Assembly: GCA_963082975.1 (NCBI GenBank)
Contig: OY720344.1
Location: 86,862,107 to 86,926,106 of the forward strand
DNA length: 64,000 nucleotides
From: Labia minor
Lineage: Eukaryota > Arthropoda > Insecta > Dermaptera > Spongiphoridae
Reading direction: 5' to 3'
The notes under the pieces are model-generated. The model saw only the letters and a program-made list of their open reading frames with translations, had not been told where the DNA came from and made no database searches. Made by a program: the position numbers and the translations under genes. Shown one piece after another: positions 33,116 to 45,327 of this stretch (its first letter is position 1; each line of letters opens with the position of its first letter).

Positions 33116-33535
33116 AACTATGAAGTAATTTGAAAATATTGTTTTGCTTTTCATAGAATCAAAAGTTGTTTAATTTTTAAATAAGTAAAATTTTGAATAC
33201 TTTCTCCTTCATTAAAAAATAAATTTGTATATAATAAATGATATAAAAGTCAAATTATATTAATCGAAAAAAATTTGGGCTTAATTTAACTTGAAATAAC
33301 AATTCATTGTCCTTGAGTTTTTTTTACAAAAATTAGTAATACGATCTTTGTCTAAGTTTAATTGACGGTGCTCGAACTTAAATCATAAAATTTGGAATCT
33401 CTTCATGATAACCTTGTAATTATGTTATCAACAATTATATTTTTATATGAAGATCATTATACTTATAAATAAATTATATTTTCATCTGTTGTGTTTGAGC
33501 AAAATTAGAAGAATTTTATTCAAAATATGTATATA
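33116..33535. other. AT-rich DNA, nothing recognised
   Basis: Short unique stretch between HEL-A copy 4 and the Ginger-like element. Confidence 0.5.
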
Positions 33536-33878
33536 TGTTACGGTAAATGTACACTCTTGGGAAATGTGTACATTTCCCAAAAAGTTAGGTATTTGTGAAC
33601 TGAATATAATGTATATGTACATTTCCCGACAAATGTGTACTCTTGCCTTCACATTTTGGTAAATATATACTCTTACCTTCATGTTTTAAGAAAAGTTGAA
33701 ATATAAATAAATTAAAAATGTTGTTGCAGTAAAAAAATATTTATTTAAATAAACATAATACAAAAGGCTTTTATAACGAAAATTATTTTAATTAAAAAAT
33801 GTAAATGACAAACAAAACATACTTTTCTTTGCATATTATATAATATGTCGTAGGTTATGATCCAAATATTCATAAATA

Positions 33879-34092
33879 CAGTGATGCCTCGCATAACGAA
33901 CGCCTCGCACAGCGAACGCTGCACACAACGAACCATAATGAACTAAATTTCATGATTCATACAACGAACTTCGTTTCACGCAAATAACTCCCCCGAGCTT
34001 CCACGATCGCTGCCGTTGTATTGCATAACGAACTTTTCGCATAATGAACTTGCTCCTGGAACGAATTAAGTTCGTTGTGTGAGGCACCACTG
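33879..34092. mobile_element. Pogo/Tigger-like MITE
   Basis: CAGTGATGCCTCGCATAACGAAC (left) and GTTCGTTGTGTGAGGCACCACTG (right) are inverted repeats. TA lies on each side (33877-33878 and 34093-34094). Its 214-bp length, CAGTG...CACTG ends and TA target fit the pogo branch of Tc1/mariner. The word ATAACGAAC recurs inside. It is nested in the Ginger-like element. Small frames on minus are artefacts. Confidence 0.78.
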
Positions 34093-34162
34093 TACAATTT
34101 TCGTCATAGTTTTTCAGGACCAAAATATGATGGAAATTAAACAAATAATAATAATAACATAC

Positions 34163-34767
34163 TTTTTACTATCTCGCCAGAGATAGTATTGTGATCACGA
34201 AAATTTTCGATGTCGAGATTTTTATGTTTTTATACGTTTTGGAGGTCCTTATGTCATTTTCACTAAGATTGAGAAAAATGTCTCTCTCTCTCTCTCTCTC
34301 TGTGTGTGTATGTGTATGTGTTTATGTAGTCAAGATTACGCAAAGACGGTTTGAGCTAGAATAATTAAATTTGGTGCACGGGCATTATTCGAAATTCGTA
34401 GTTTTCTATCAAGCTCATTCGGAAGAGGACCATTACCTACCACGTTTTTCATTATTTTTCTTCTAAACTGAAGGTAAAAATAAAGATTTATGTAAGATAA
34501 TTTTTCACATGATTAAAAATTGTATAAAACTGCTATATATAGAATTTCAACTTGATTGAATCGCTGAAAGTACCGGAATTAATTTTTTATTATTGCAAAT
34601 CACGCGCCAGCACGTGACGTGATGCCATCAAAAATAGGCAAACACTCGCTGATTTATTAAATATTACTTTTTTATTTATAATTTAATTAATTAAATTTAA
34701 TTTAAATATAATATATGTTCACTAATCCAATTCAAATTTGCGAGATATTCGAGAGGAGACACTCCAG
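34163..34767 (+). mobile_element. HEL-B copy 3, nested in the Ginger-like element
   Basis: 5' TTTTTACTATCTCGCCAGAG at left. 3' GCGAGATATTCGAGAGGAGACACTCC at right, where the subterminal repeat and hairpin each carry mutations. A (TC)n-(GT)n microsatellite lies at about 34278-34325. The copy interrupts the 2.4-kb transposon at 33536-35919. Confidence 0.82.
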
Positions 34768-34861
34768 CTCATTTTTATTATAAGAGTTAAATTTTATAAA
34801 GGATCATATAGAAATTTCATAATGAAAAAAGTTTTATTTATTTGAGTAAGAATTGCTATTG

Positions 34862-35400
34862 TATCACTTGGAATTACATAATATTCCAGCATTTTTACAA
34901 CTGCATTTTTTTGAGGAACATGTTCCTTTACAGATGTATCTTTTAAAACCTTGTCCACCAGTAAGCTGCATTCGTATTATTTCTCTTACCGATTTCTCAA
35001 CATCTTGAGAAACATCTTCGTATGATATAAACTTTTTTGTTCGCAAATGGCGAATTCATGCCTAGAATGAGATTGTTTTAAAACTCCCTGTTTATTTCCT
35101 AATTTATATAAATTTTTATCGTCATCTCTAGACAAAACTAGGAAAATTAAATTTTTTAGATCACATTTTTTACCACGATCAATGTCTGGAATGGAAACTC
35201 TAACATCGTCCTAATCACAGCAGGAGGAAATTTTTCTTTCGAAAGATTACACATTTTGTTAGCTTGAATTTCTAAATTTTCCCTTACTTTCTTTCGAGCA
35301 TTATCAATTAAAATTTTCTTCTCGTTTAAAACAGAATTTAACTCAAAACTACATCACTTTTATTCTTTTCTTTTAATTTTGTTGCCTTTACTTCGAATAA
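34862..35400 (-). pseudogene. Integrase-type transposase C-terminus (KRBA2/SCAND3-like), decayed
   Basis: Pieces in changing minus frames, in order: NARKKVRENLEIQANKMCN (about 35310-35250), KFPPAV, a YKLGNKQGVLKQ segment (about 35110-35070), and an open stretch ending TGGQGFKRYICKGTCSSKKC then SCKNAGILCNSK (34864-34960). The Cys pattern C-x3-C-x4-C-x-C-x6-C and the KLG-K-G-LKQ box are typical of the C-terminal half of Ginger-type integrases seen in KRBA2/SCAND3-like proteins. The catalytic core is missing. The TAGCTTGAATTTCTAAATTT word occurs twice (35260 and 35565), a small internal duplication. Confidence 0.7.
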
Positions 35401-35925
35401 TATTTTTTCATACTGATTGTGGTTTAAATAAAAATTATTTTGGTTTTTTGTGATACAATCTGTTCTAGTTGTTTTTTTTTTTATTTTCTATTTACAATTA
35501 GCTTATACAAAACTATTAGTAAATTTGATAAAAGTGATTTTCATTTATACACACATAGCTTGAATTTCTAAATTTTCCCTTACTTCCATTGTTTTTCAAA
35601 AATTCTAACTAAAAAATAATTTTTTTGTAGAAAAATTAAAATTTTAAACTTATAATTATGATAATTTTAACTTACCTGGGTCTTATTTCTCTAAATATCT
35701 TAAATTATATCCAGAAATCTTCAGTACTATGGCATTAATTTGTAATGTATGTTCACATTTACCATAACGACATGGTCATTGTGAATTCAATGTACATTTC
35801 CCTTATTTGAAATTGTAAATGTTAGTTGAATACACATTACCCAAACGAGAGAGGAGGCAAATATGCACATTTACCGGAAATTGTGTACATTTGCCGCAAT
35901 ATCTACTTTTACCGTAACATATATA

Positions 35926-36892
35926 AAAGATATAATTTTATTATTTTAGGTAATATTAGTACCAGGAAATTATTTTTAATTTTTTTTTATATATCGGTAA
36001 ATATTTCTGATCTCCATATAAAGCATACAATTAATTGAAATAAATATTTATATGAGTTATCATGTTTCTTTATAATTTACCAAAAAGTACATTTTTTATT
36101 TATGATTTTTACATTATATTTAGCTTAATCATTTGACTATGTCCTGCTTATAATAAATAAATAATTGATGATTATCAACCATCATTTTGAATTGAAAATT
36201 GATCATTCATCACGAAGATTGATATAAACATTATAAAGCAATACACTTATATCTATACAATATTTAATATTGATCTACAAGTTCATGATTAATGATCGAA
36301 ATTTGATTCAAGACAGCTTTCAATATATTTTGTCAGGGTTTATTAAAATGTTTAAATGCATTTCTTGACAGTGAAGTCTTCATTGCCAAACTTTATTAAT
36401 TTGTGAAAAGCTTACTAAATTCCTTAAGAGAATCTATTGTCATTTTCATAAACCTTGTCTCCCTTTCACTCTCTTTCTCGCTCTTTCTGTGTTACATTAC
36501 TTACAGTCCTACAAAATGGTATGTGTGTATGTCTAGATATTCGATTTTGTTAACAGCGTAGTTCAAAAACGAAAAGGCGTTCGAAACTGAAATTGGATAT
36601 ACGTGTGATATTATAGCAACTTTATCCGGATAAATCTTATAACTAAAAGTACCACTTTACATCATTGATTTTAAATTTTTTTTCAAACTTATTCAAAAAA
36701 GTCTCTACGATTTATATTAAACACTAGCTCCGTCCCCTCTACCCCTGAGTGGTATTTAGTATTTGGTTGAAAGTAGTAAAATGTTTTGTTTCAATCGTAT
36801 ATTACATAAAACATTCATTTCTTTTTTTGTTCTTGTTTAAAATATATTTCAATTTAATCAGTGAAAATTAAAAATCCTCGAAAATTCTTTCC
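35926..36892. other. AT-rich DNA, nothing recognised
   Basis: A pyrimidine-rich patch (about 36455-36490) and a less AT-rich stretch (36520-36770) have no recognisable content. Confidence 0.4.
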
Positions 36893-37450
36893 ACATTTCT
36901 CCAAGTGTCTATCCTGAGCCACATCCATCCAACTCCTACCCTCTCCCATCTCCCTTACGTCCCTTCCTACGCATTCTTGGTCTTCCAAGCGGACGTTTTC
37001 CATCGGCTTCCTCATCAATGTCTTTTTCCTCTCCCAGTCTAGCCACGTGCCCTGCCCATCGCAGCCTTCTCGATTTTATAATTCTAACTATATCATGCAA
37101 TTCCTCGTTATGCAGTCTCCACCATTCCCCGGTGACCTCATCTTTCTTTGACCCTTAAATGCTGCGAAGAATCATATTCTCGAATACTCTAAATCTACTC
37201 TCGTCTCCTAAGGTCATAGACCATACCTCACACCCATATAATACAACCGGCATAATAATTGTTTTATATATTTTAATATTTATCCCCTTTGAGAATAACT
37301 TTGACGCGATAAGCCCCTTTACTGTATAATAAGAGGCGTTTCCTGATTACAACCCCACTTTAAATTCTTCTCGAATATTATTTCCTTCGGAATTACAGAA
37401 ATCTATGTATTTGAATTTTTCTATATTTTCGGATTCTACATTTTGTATGT
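36893..37450 (-). pseudogene. Non-LTR retrotransposon tail, longest copy
   Basis: On minus the order is ENIEKFKYIDFCNSEGN, IREEFKVGLQSGNASYY, VVLYGCEVWSMTLGDE, DEVTGEWWRLHNEELHD, IVRIIKSRRLRWAGHVARLG and GKRPLGRPRM. This is the region after the RT thumb through the C-terminal tail of the arthropod endonuclease-RT family. Frames are broken in a few places. It reaches about 200 residues further upstream than the 14864 copy. It lacks the GATA tail and abuts a hAT-like MITE upstream. Confidence 0.85.
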
Positions 37451-37465
37451 GTAGACTTTGTAGAC

Positions 37466-37707
37466 CAATGGTGTATTGGGAGGGGAAAGCTGGGGCACGA
37501 CGGAACGCGTCCAGTACTTTTTTATATCCCGACAACTCCCACTTAAATCTACTGTTAGAATTTCTTTTTTTGTGTTGTAAATATTTTGTATAGTAAGAAT
37601 AAGAAAAAATAAAAACTTATATGGAAAAAAATAGTTTGCTTAAAATAGGACTATTTTTTGCTCCCACTATACGTTCCCCTACTTCTAATTTTACCAATAC
37701 ATCACTG
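37466..37707. mobile_element. hAT-like MITE, copy 1
   Basis: Starts CAATGGTGTATTGGGAGGGG and ends TACATCACTG, with imperfect CAGTGRTGTA inverted ends. It matches 59886-60143 along its length (CCCGACAACTCCCACTTAAA, GTATAGTAAGAATAA). No 8-bp duplication can be recognised. Frames at 37347-37593 cross it and are not genes. Confidence 0.6.
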
Positions 37708-37811
37708 GTTAATACTATTCCTTTCTGTTACTAAATACTTTGTCTTAGTATTTTAATTTCCTATATAATAAAATGATTAATTTTAATGATCCTATATAAT
37801 AAAAAATTAAA

Positions 37812-38400
37812 AAAAACGATCTCTTTTGTCGATAAGTTCATGTTCATGATTGACATTTGATGATTGCGCTAATCTTTGGGCTGCTGCCTGTGTGGAATCC
37901 ATGACATAAAGTTGGGTATACTTTTTCAATCTCCGTCTTGAGGGTTACAATGTGAAGTTCTGTGATATACTTGACCATGCCCTTTGAAAACGTAAGGATC
38001 ATTTTCTGGGGACTAAACCACTTTTGCACCCATCGATGCGAATAAAACACAACTGTTATAAGCTCTTATATTTTATCTAAAATTTGTATAACTTCGATTC
38101 AATGGGTTTGACAATAAATTGCGTTAAAACACTGGATATTCCAAAATCATGCCATTTATATTTTTCGGTTTAGGTAACTTGACTTTACCCTTGTGACAAC
38201 AACTGTTAAGCTTTTATCTGTGGGGCCTCTTTATGAAAATTTAAGGAGCCACAAACCTGACAAATGGAATCCATTACCCCGCAACCATGACAAATAACTT
38301 GGTTTTCATTCAATTCTTCACTTTGCGTAACTTGTATTTCTTCTGTTAATTGTTGTAATATTCCGATAACTTCCGTCTCCTAATGTCGTTGGGAACGGAA
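37812..38400 (-). pseudogene. Helitron Rep/helicase N-terminal fragment
   Basis: Minus-strand pieces in order: VICHGCGVMDSICQVCGSLN then FHKEAP (about 38310-38230), SCCHKGKVKLPKPKN (about 38205-38160), FKGHGQVYHRTS (about 37985-37945), and YTQLYVMDSTQAAAQRLAQS (about 37920-37865). The CCHKGKVKLP box and the HGQ-YH and YAQLYI-MD-x-x-A words are the standard order of the region before and within Helitron_like_N in insect Helitrons. Stops and frame changes show decay. It encodes no Rep catalytic His or helicase motifs. Confidence 0.82.
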
Positions 38401-39394
38401 TGATTGAATGAATTATTATGGGTTTTATATATATAATATCTAAATAATAATTAGTAATTTCTTCATAAGGAAAATCAGTCTTTAGCAAATGTTAGATATA
38501 TCTATTCAAACAAAAAAGTAAAATTTTTATTATAAATAAAAATTCATACGTTAGATTAAAAACAAAAATTAAAATATATGAAAAGAATTTAATTTTATTA
38601 TAATTATTCAAAAGCTTTACTTTTTTTACTAACATAATTATTTTTTTTCTTTTTTTTGCATCATTTTCTACAAAATTCTTTGATGTTTATATTTAATATA
38701 AACAAATTGCTTTTTTTAATACTTTTGAGTTATATACATATATCTACATGTATGTATGTTTTCATTTTCTTAATCTATATGTATTAATAAATTTTATTTT
38801 CAATAGAAATCTTGATTTTATTTTTCATAAAGAATAGAATTCATTTGTTATATTAAACAAATATAAAAAGGAAGGAAGATATAAGAAAAAAAATATATGA
38901 AAATAACTTTCAAATACAAATTGAGCAAAGACTCATTATATTTACTAAAAGATAAAATATTATTCTATATATATGGCAACACAAGTTTACTATTCTCCTA
39001 CAAGGGGGTATTTGAATTAATTAAATTTATGGTACTCATTTTAGAATACCATTGTATATTAGATTAGGTTTCTATTTACATTTTGCCAACCGAAATTCCC
39101 CAAAGCACTAAATATTATGGTTGACTTAAATTGGTTTCTGTTAATCTTTTTTGATGAATTCAATGAATAAAATTAATATTGTTGTATCTTAATTGAAGAC
39201 TCAATAAAAAAACAAGTTATAAATAAAAAGTAGCTTTATTATAGATTAAAAGAAAAATTTTAAATTACTCTTAAGTAGCTATAATCATTATGCATTATCT
39301 ATATTTGATAAAAAAATATTTATGTGGATAAAAGAAATGAAAAACATAATTTTAGTCTAAATACAAATAATTATATATTTATAATAATCTAATG
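38401..39394. other. AT-rich DNA, nothing recognised
   Basis: Long A/T-rich stretch. No open frame or repeat partner. Confidence 0.5.
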
Positions 39395-39694
39395 GAGTGA
39401 TTCTCAACCTTTTTTTACCGTGGCACACTTTTAACGGTTTAAAAATTTGGCGGCACAGAAAGAAAAAAAGATAAGTGTAAAAGTTTACCATATTGAAAAA
39501 AGTGGTCCCAAAAACGGTTTACCTATTTTTTTTTTAGAACCAAATTGAAACAAGTTAGAAAAAAAAGTCGGAAATGTTACAATGCCTCTTTACATTTGTA
39601 ATAATTTGACGGCACATTTTGATGATCTCGCGGCACACTTTTGAAAATCTCGGGGCACACAAAAGTGTCACGGCACAGTGGTTGAAAATCACTG
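39395..39694. mobile_element. hAT MITE with perfect 8-bp duplication
   Basis: Left end GAGTGATTCTCAACCTTTTT and right end GGTTGAAAATCACTG are inverted repeats. ATCTAATG lies on both sides (39387-39394 and 39695-39702). The words GGCACA and GTGGCACAC recur in both subterminal zones. 300 bp, no coding. Confidence 0.88.
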
Positions 39695-39702
39695 ATCTAA
39701 TG

Positions 39703-40506
39703 ATTCATTCTTAAGGATAATAATTATGAAGATTAATCTTGACCCTAGTTTGAAGAAGATTGGTATTCCGTTTTCCAATTAATATTTAACATAAAGAATT
39801 CAATTAATTATCAGTAACAGTAATTATCTATTCATTGGATTTGTTATTATTAACCATTATTCAACAACATTCGATAATGTTGTTATAGAATTAATTAAAC
39901 ATTAATAGGACTCGATTGAGAGAGAGGCTTTATTATTAAGCTTAATATTCAATCAATCCCCTTCGGCCAAATTTAATTTCAAACTTGTTAAAATTTTGAT
40001 AAAATATCTTCTCAACAAAGATTAAAAGCCTAATTAGTTAATAAATTATTATTATTATTTTAATGAATAGAGAATATAACTAATATATTATGTAAGTTAG
40101 ATGTAAGAGAATAATAAGATGACAATATAATTTTAAAAATATAAAATATAATACTAATAATAGTGAGAAATGTATGCAGAAACATCCCATGATTAACCAA
40201 GAACAAGATTTTTCAAATTATTAATAAATAATTATTATCAATAATTAGGTATACTTTAGAAAATTTTAGAAAATTACAATTAATGATCCTATATAAACCT
40301 GCCCAACCGGAATTACTTCAGAATAATTAAAAACCATAATTCTTAAGAACAACCAATCCATCTGCGTTTCTCAACCAAGCATTCAGATTCTAGGAATCGC
40401 AAACTATCTCTAACTCAATAACATCTAAGATCCATACCCACTCAAGGTTTTATCAAGCGAGAAAATTGAGTGATAAAAGGTCCTTTCAGATAGAAAAAAA
40501 TACGTT
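39703..40506. other. AT-rich DNA, nothing recognised
   Basis: No recognisable frame or repeat. Confidence 0.5.
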
Positions 40507-40995
40507 GAGCTGTGGCCAGGCACAGAACCGACCGACGATTTGAAATAAATTAAGTTCCAAACATTTTTATACTTTATATATATATATATATATATTAAAA
40601 ACTTGAATTAAAATGACTAAATTTTATTATCTTAGTTTTTATTGTTAGTTTAATTAATCAATTATTTATCAATACCAAATTTTAAGTGAAATATTTTCTG
40701 ACTAAGAATATAAAATTAATACTTTATAAACTACCACTTCCGGTTTCCGGATATCCACCAAAACTTGATGAATTCATGGTACTGATGCATTAAGTAAATA
40801 TACTAAATTTTATCAAAATTCGTTGAGCCGTTCAAGGGACAAACAATGGACACACGGACGGACAGACAGATATCATGCTAAAACTACTTTTTTCTGTGAA
40901 CAAATTGCATGATTCGTGGAGATATGTAAAAAATCTCTTCATGTGAAATTTGCTGTGAAAACAATCTCTCTCTTACTATTGTCGGTCGATAACAA
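40507..40995 (-). mobile_element. HEL-A copy 5, variant hairpin
   Basis: The left (3') end has hairpin CTGTG-GCCAGG-CACAG (40510-40525) and ACCGACCGACGAT (40527-40539). The right (5') end has ATTGTCGGTCGAT. The hairpin sequence differs from copies 2 and 4 but its position and fold are kept. The paired GACGTCA part is absent, which defines a subfamily shared with copies at 42800 and 55960. Confidence 0.82.
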
Positions 40996-41817
40996 ATATC
41001 AAGCCTGACCAAAATGATTTGAAGAACTTAAAAAGACCTTCAGAAAGAAATTAAAAATAATGACAATTTTAATCCTTTTCACTGCTATGACCGTAATATT
41101 ACGTTTCGATAGATCTCGATTTTGTTAAATAATATTGAAAAATTAATATTTTAAATATAGTTCTTTAAACAAATTAAATGAATAGAAAATAATTTATTAT
41201 ATATTACATTTATTCATTATGCTGACCTGAATAGTATAGCCCTAAAATATAAATTTTATATTTTTTTTCTTTTTTTATGATTCTTATTAAATTTTTAATA
41301 ATAGTTTGTTTACATATCATAATTTCAATTTATTTCAAAGCCATTAAATTAGGAGAAACCTAAAATTTATCAAAAACTCTGTTACACTCATGAAATGAAA
41401 GCTCATATAATATCATTCACTCCATCAGTAATATAGTGCTAGAATTAGAACAATAGTACTTGGGGATCATTATGGAAATGAGAAATCCCCCCTCTCCGTT
41501 TGTGAGTTAAATTAGCTTGCTGAACACACCATAAACCAAGTTCATCTACATCAAGCCTCTCTCTATCTATAAGTATGTATATCCTTTATATATACTATAT
41601 ATATATATATATATTATGATAATCATCATAAAAGCCTAAGGCATTTTATTCCCAAAAAACGATTGATTTTCATGTTAAATTATTCATAAATATACTTTAA
41701 TTAAACAAGCAATTTTCTAGAAAATGATTTCATGACAATAAATAACTTAAAGAAAAAAGATTAAATAGTTATTTAATTAAAAATCATGCATATATATAAA
41801 ATTAATATCTGTAATTT
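40996..41817. other. AT-rich DNA with a (TA)n microsatellite
   Basis: TA run near 41597-41615. Nothing else recognised. Confidence 0.5.
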
Positions 41818-42050
41818 TTTATCGACCGACGATAGGAAGGGAAGGTATTGTTTTCTCAGCAAATTTTACATCTAGGGATTTTTACATATCTCCACGAATC
41901 ATGCATTTTGTTAACAGAAAAAAGTATTTTTAGTATGATGTCTGTCCGTCCGTCCGTATAGATGTGTAGAGCCTGAACGGCTCAACGGATTTTGATGAAA
42001 TTTGGTATATTTACTTAATGCATCACAGTAGGATGAATTGATCAACTTTA
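41818..42050 (+). mobile_element. HEL-A copy 6, 5' half
   Basis: 5' ATCGACCGACGATAGG, family body with a short (GTCY)n at about 41940-41955, ending at GATGAATTGATCAACTTT. It probably belongs with 42800-43014 as one element split by later DNA. Confidence 0.78.
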
Positions 42051-42347
42051 ATATTAACTTTTGTGATAAATTAGATAATTTAAATTAAGATTAAAATTAA
42101 TATAAAGTTTATATATTTTAATAATTCAGCTAATTGATAAAGCATGACATGAACAGTGTCTTCGAATTGAAATAGACATCAAATGAATTCTTATTAAATA
42201 TTTTATAATAAATATTAATTTATGGTTTATTCAATAAATATATAGATTGTATATATATAAATAATTATTATTTAATTACAAGATAAAAATACCAGAAGAG
42301 AGTATAACCATAATAAATCAATACACTCAATCAATTTACTAATTCAA

Positions 42348-42811
42348 ATTTAAGAATATTATTAAAATTAATTAATATTATTAAAACAGTTAGTAAAGTA
42401 TACATTTTTAATCTTCTGAGTGGCTTCTGGATATCCAGGTACTTTAAATATGAAAATTTTAAATTTGGAAACTAGCGCAGCGGGTTGCCTAAATGCCAGG
42501 GGCTCTTCCTAGCCAGCCGCTCGAGTGGTAGTCAGTCTATCGGTGTTGGTGTGTGAGTTCGCACTCATAGCCAGGGAGCTCGGCGAGCGGCGCTGTTCCT
42601 GTCAAAATTCAACCTCGGGGTGAGGTTTATTATCATTTATTCTAACTCGATAACCAATTACAACCCTCTTAACTCCTCCTCACAATTATCATTGTAAAAT
42701 TGTCACAAAATAATTTTTCATTCTTTTCATTTAATTATATACGTATAATATAACTTTATCAAACTAATTCAAATTTAAGAATATTATTAAAATTAATTAA
42801 TATTATTAAAA
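42348..42811. repeat. 49-bp exact direct repeats framing an unknown insert
   Basis: The 49-bp sequence beginning ACTAATTCAAATTTAAGAAT occurs at 42348-42396 and again at 42763-42811 with no mismatch seen. It frames 366 bp that contain repeat U3 copy 2. The arrangement resembles a long target-site duplication from a retroposed insert, or a tandem duplication. The whole lies between the two halves of a HEL-A element. Confidence 0.7.
42465..42725 (+). repeat. Dispersed GC-richer repeat U3, copy 2
   Basis: Homologous to 16725-16970. At its start TAGCGCAGCGGG fits the pol III A-box consensus exactly, but no convincing B-box follows. It lies inside the 366-bp segment bounded by 49-bp direct repeats. 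Confidence 0.5.
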
Positions 42812-43014
42812 AACGGAAGTGTTAGTTTATAAAGTATTAATTTTATATTTATTGTCAGAAAATCTTTCACTTAAAATATAATAGTAATAGTAAGATAATA
42901 TAATTTAGTCATATTAATTCAAGTTTTAAAAATATATTTTTATACTTTATATATGTATATAATGTTATTTGAAATTTATTTCAAATCGTCGGTCGGTTCT
43001 GTGCCTGCCCACAG
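42812..43014 (+). mobile_element. HEL-A copy 6, 3' half
   Basis: Begins CGGAAGTGTTAGTTTA and ends with ATCGTCGGTCGGT and the hairpin CTGTG-CCTGCC-CACAG (42999-43014). Together with 41818-42050 it would make a copy of the 40507 subfamily. Confidence 0.78.
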
Positions 43015-43802
43015 CTCATTTTTTTATTTCTATAATTATAATAGAGGAGTTTGCACTTATTTATAATATACATATAGGATATATAATAAAAAAAAAATTA
43101 GTGTTATTTGATGGTCCACCACATATGATATATTTATTAAAGTATGTTCTTTCTCATATGGTATATTTTAAATGAAATGATTTTTCAACAAGATTTTTTG
43201 TCATCTAGAATAAAAGATAAAATAAATACCATATTCCCCTCTTTTTGTTGTTCTCATTCCCTCATTCTATATCCTTTTGAGATCTATTATATTTATATTT
43301 ATTTATTTATTTATTATTTGTTTCAGACCAAATCCAAGGGAAATGTAAACTTTGTAAGAATTATGACAGTTAGAAAGCAAACTTTTTACAAGTGATTTTA
43401 TGCGTATGTGTGAGTGTGTATGTAGATTTGTTTAGACTTTTGAGCCGTGATGGAGGGAGTTTCGGTGGAATGAGAATTGGAGATGTAGCTGTTGCTTTGC
43501 TTGTTTGATGCATCATTTATTCAACCACAAAAGCAGTCAATGACATAAATATAGCATTTTCGCTATTATGAAAATCGAATTGCCTGTCCTTCAGACATAT
43601 AGGAGGTCCTCATGTTTCACTACAACTAGTTGTTAACTAAATTACCATTAGTGAATATTAAGTGAGATTTAACCATATTTGAGTGAGAAATTAGATCAAT
43701 ATCGAAAGGTTTAGAAAAATTAGAAATTAATTTTGAATTTTAAATTGACAATTATTTTATAGAATTTTAAATCTTTTAGTCAAAATGATAATTTTGTAAT
43801 AT
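43015..43802. other. AT-rich DNA with a splice-acceptor-like tract
   Basis: TTATTTATTTATTATTTGTTTCAG at about 43302-43326 looks like a 3' splice site, followed by about 70 bases of open sequence. No donor site and no homology support an exon. Confidence 0.3.
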
Positions 43803-44333
43803 TTTCACTATCTCACCAGAGATGTTGAGATTTTGATGTTTTTATAAGTTTTGAAGCTCCCTGAGTCATTTTCACTAAGGTTGAAAAAATGTCTATGTGT
43901 ATGTGTGTGTGTATATAGATAAGATTACGCATAAACGAATTGAGCTATTATAGAATAATGAAATTTAGTACACGGGAATTATTCAAAATTCGTAGTTTTC
44001 TATTCACTTTTGGGAAATGTAGCTCTTTCGGAACTTTGCACGTATTCATGTTTTTTCCTCTAAACTAACCGTAAAAATAAAGATATATGTTTGATAGTTT
44101 TTCACATGATTAAAAATTGTATAAAACTGCTATATATAGAATTTTAGCTTGATTGAATAGCTGAAAGTACCGGAATTATTTTTTTAACACGTTAACTGGC
44201 AATCACGCGCTGGTTTAATAAATATTATTTATTATATTAATTTATAATTTAATTAATTAAATTTAATTTAATTATAATATATGTTAATTAATCCAATTCA
44301 AATTTGCGAGATAGTCGAGTGGAGACACTCCAG
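43803..44333 (+). mobile_element. HEL-B copy 4
   Basis: 5' TTTCACTATCTCACCAGAGA at left. 3' GCGAGATAGTCGAGTGGAGACACTCCAG at right with the intact hairpin. The microsatellite slot is TGTGTATGTGTGTGTG (about 43895-43912). Confidence 0.84.
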
Positions 44334-45327
44334 ATTTTTTAAAGAAAATATTGTACCCCAATTATAATCTAGGATGGAAGAAATACACTACTAGAAATAA
44401 TATAAAAGATTTGTTTGAGATGACGGTATAGAAGAGAAAAAATAATTTAAAAAAAAAATACAGATTCAATATTCAAAAAACAAAATTTATACTTTTATTG
44501 TTTTTTTTAAATTAAATACAAAATCTTTGCTAAAATATGAGAGTTTATTATAATTTATTTTATTTATTTTCATTATTATATATATTATATCAACAGGCGT
44601 TTGAGTTATTTTTTTGTTTGAATATTTTATAAATTGATATACGAATTTTCAAACTACAATTAAATTATATATTTATTTACAATATGAGAATTTGTATACA
44701 AAAAACAAAACCCTGCACTCCATATCTCATGGTTTTTAATATTTAATTTTATTTAAATTCATATTTTAAACTCATTCTATAATGTAATATCGTTTACAAT
44801 TTATATATATACATATATATAATAGGAATATAATAAATAAATATAGAAGAATGGGATTGGCGAAATAGATGAGAAAAATGCCTCATTATTACTCAAAGTT
44901 TATTTTGATTTTTATATATTTTTATAACATAGTCTAATTAGATATAATAGAATGAAACCCTTTCTTTTCCCTCCCCACGTTTTATCTAGCACTTTTTCTA
45001 TCTCTAAATTCAAACTTATTTAATCATATTCTTAACGATACTCTTTGAGCTACATTAATTTCACCTGACAACACTAATAATATTGGTTCTCCATTATAAT
45101 TAATATAACTCGATAATAATATTATTATTGACTAATTTACTGTAACGGAGATTTGAAATTAGAGACATTGATTGGTCAAATTACCAGTTAATAATATATA
45201 AGATAATCTTGTTTTTAATGAAATACTTAAATGTAACGACATTCGATTTCTAACATGTTATTTTAAACAAATTACTTTACTCTGATCTTCGATTATACAA
45301 ATATATCGAAATCTTTCTTTAATATAT
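44334..45327. other. AT-rich DNA, nothing recognised
   Basis: No frame or repeat partner identified. Confidence 0.5.

Larger units (their letters stand above)
33536..35919 (-). mobile_element. Ginger/IS3EU-like DNA transposon with TATATA duplication
   Basis: The left end TGTTACGGTAAATGTAC and right end (complement) TGTTACGGTAAAAGTA form inverted repeats with the TGTNA start typical of Ginger-type elements. TATATA flanks both sides (33530-33535 and 35920-35925). Both subterminal zones hold many copies of GGTAAATGTACA / TGTACATTTCCC. A decayed integrase-type transposase tail lies inside on minus. Two younger elements, a pogo MITE and a HEL-B copy, are nested in it, so the element itself is older. 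Confidence 0.78.

Noticed and set aside
34278..34325. (TC)n-(GT)n run as a promoter element
   Set aside because: It sits in the microsatellite slot of HEL-B, and other copies have related runs of different length there.
37844..38050. 68-codon minus frame as a gene
   Set aside because: It mixes the Helitron fragment with a shifted frame. The Helitron words are in the neighbouring frame.
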